From contig NZ_JAPDRH010000003.1 of NCBI RefSeq assembly GCF_040706555.1, forward strand, positions 868,001 through 932,000: DNA of 64,000 bases. Direction: 5' to 3'. The notes beneath the pieces are model-generated. The model searched no databases, was not told the DNA's origin, and saw only the letters and a program-made list of their open reading frames with translations. The stretch comes from Lentisalinibacter salinarum (GTDB taxonomy: Bacteria > Pseudomonadota > Gammaproteobacteria > Steroidobacterales > Woeseiaceae). Shown in pieces: positions 63,957-64,000 of this stretch. Each line of letters opens with the position of its first letter. The stretch's first letter is position 1. The translations under genes and the position numbers were made by a program.

Positions 63957-64000
63957 TCAGTCGTCCAGGAACTCGCCGAGCCGCTCGTAGGCGGCGAGGA
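63957..64000 (-). CDS. Partial CDS, C-terminal end
   Basis: The window's last bases encode a minus-strand C-terminus, LAAYERLGEFLDD, ending in TGA at 63957-63959. The start lies outside. The tail is too short to identify. It stops 27 bases before the TIGR03084-type gene start, so the two are likely in one operon. Confidence 0.45.
   Translation of the reverse strand, partial: LAAYERLGEFLDD

Overview
This window is GC-rich, densely packed bacterial chromosome. The gene content points to a chemoheterotrophic gammaproteobacterium: a TonB-dependent receptor, YchF, an elongator tRNA-Met with encoded CCA, Pseudomonas-type bkdA1-bkdA2-bkdB, a PHA synthase, a wax-ester synthase/DGAT, and DUF6502/DUF5666 proteins. 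The exact lineage cannot be fixed from sequence alone. No phage, plasmid or insertion-sequence gene was seen. Genes almost touch, and many overlap by 1-14 bases (ATGA or GTGA junctions).

Layout. 0-3.7 kb: a PlcP-like metallophosphoesterase, a PAP2 phosphatase and a family 4 glycosyltransferase, with Pho-box-like repeats before plcP and in the PAP2/glycosyltransferase divergent region; this looks like a phosphate-starvation membrane-lipid remodelling locus. 3.7-8.8 kb: glycerol kinase, a thioesterase and acetoacetate-CoA ligase, then an alpha/beta hydrolase interrupted by an in-frame TAG. 8.9-19.4 kb: transporters (MFS, CorA), a DUF6502/DUF5666 pair, an oxidoreductase, an SDR, a kinase / DUF6285 / acyl-CoA dehydrogenase trio resembling the LvaABC 4-hydroxyacyl-CoA pathway, and a membrane-anchored redoxin. 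19.5-23.3 kb: a TonB receptor with a clear terminator, then GNAT and HAD proteins. 23.4-30.6 kb: amino-acid metabolism (leuCD, purU, an alanine-glyoxylate-type aminotransferase, an aromatic aminotransferase, an Lrp regulator, a leucine-type dehydrogenase). 30.7-36.6 kb: branched-chain keto-acid dehydrogenase, a CaiB-type CoA-transferase and an HMG-CoA lyase. 36.6-46.7 kb: FNT channel, peptide deformylase, tRNA-Met, two PH-domain membrane proteins, YchF, GST, a dienoyl-CoA-reductase-like SDR, an Asp-box protein and a WS/DGAT. 46.9-64 kb: an AbfD-like 4-hydroxybutyryl-CoA dehydratase, NhaC antiporter, NfeD-like and GH17-like proteins, a double-SDR fusion, a BASS transporter, two ThDP enzymes, an SDR, PhaC, and a TIGR03084-type protein.

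Several genes fit one metabolic theme. Leucine can pass through the dehydrogenase, BKD and HMG-CoA lyase to acetoacetate, which acetoacetate-CoA ligase can activate. PhaC and WS/DGAT can store surplus acyl units. Two separate loci suggest use of 4-hydroxy acids.

The most unusual structural signal is a family of short palindromic GTAG-REP elements. About twenty complete copies and three truncated ones lie between 33 and 63.2 kb, and none was noticed before 33 kb. Five genes take their TAG stop codon from the GTAG end of such an element. Three copies lie in frame inside the coding sequence of bkdB, in the flexible linker between the lipoyl and E3-binding domains.
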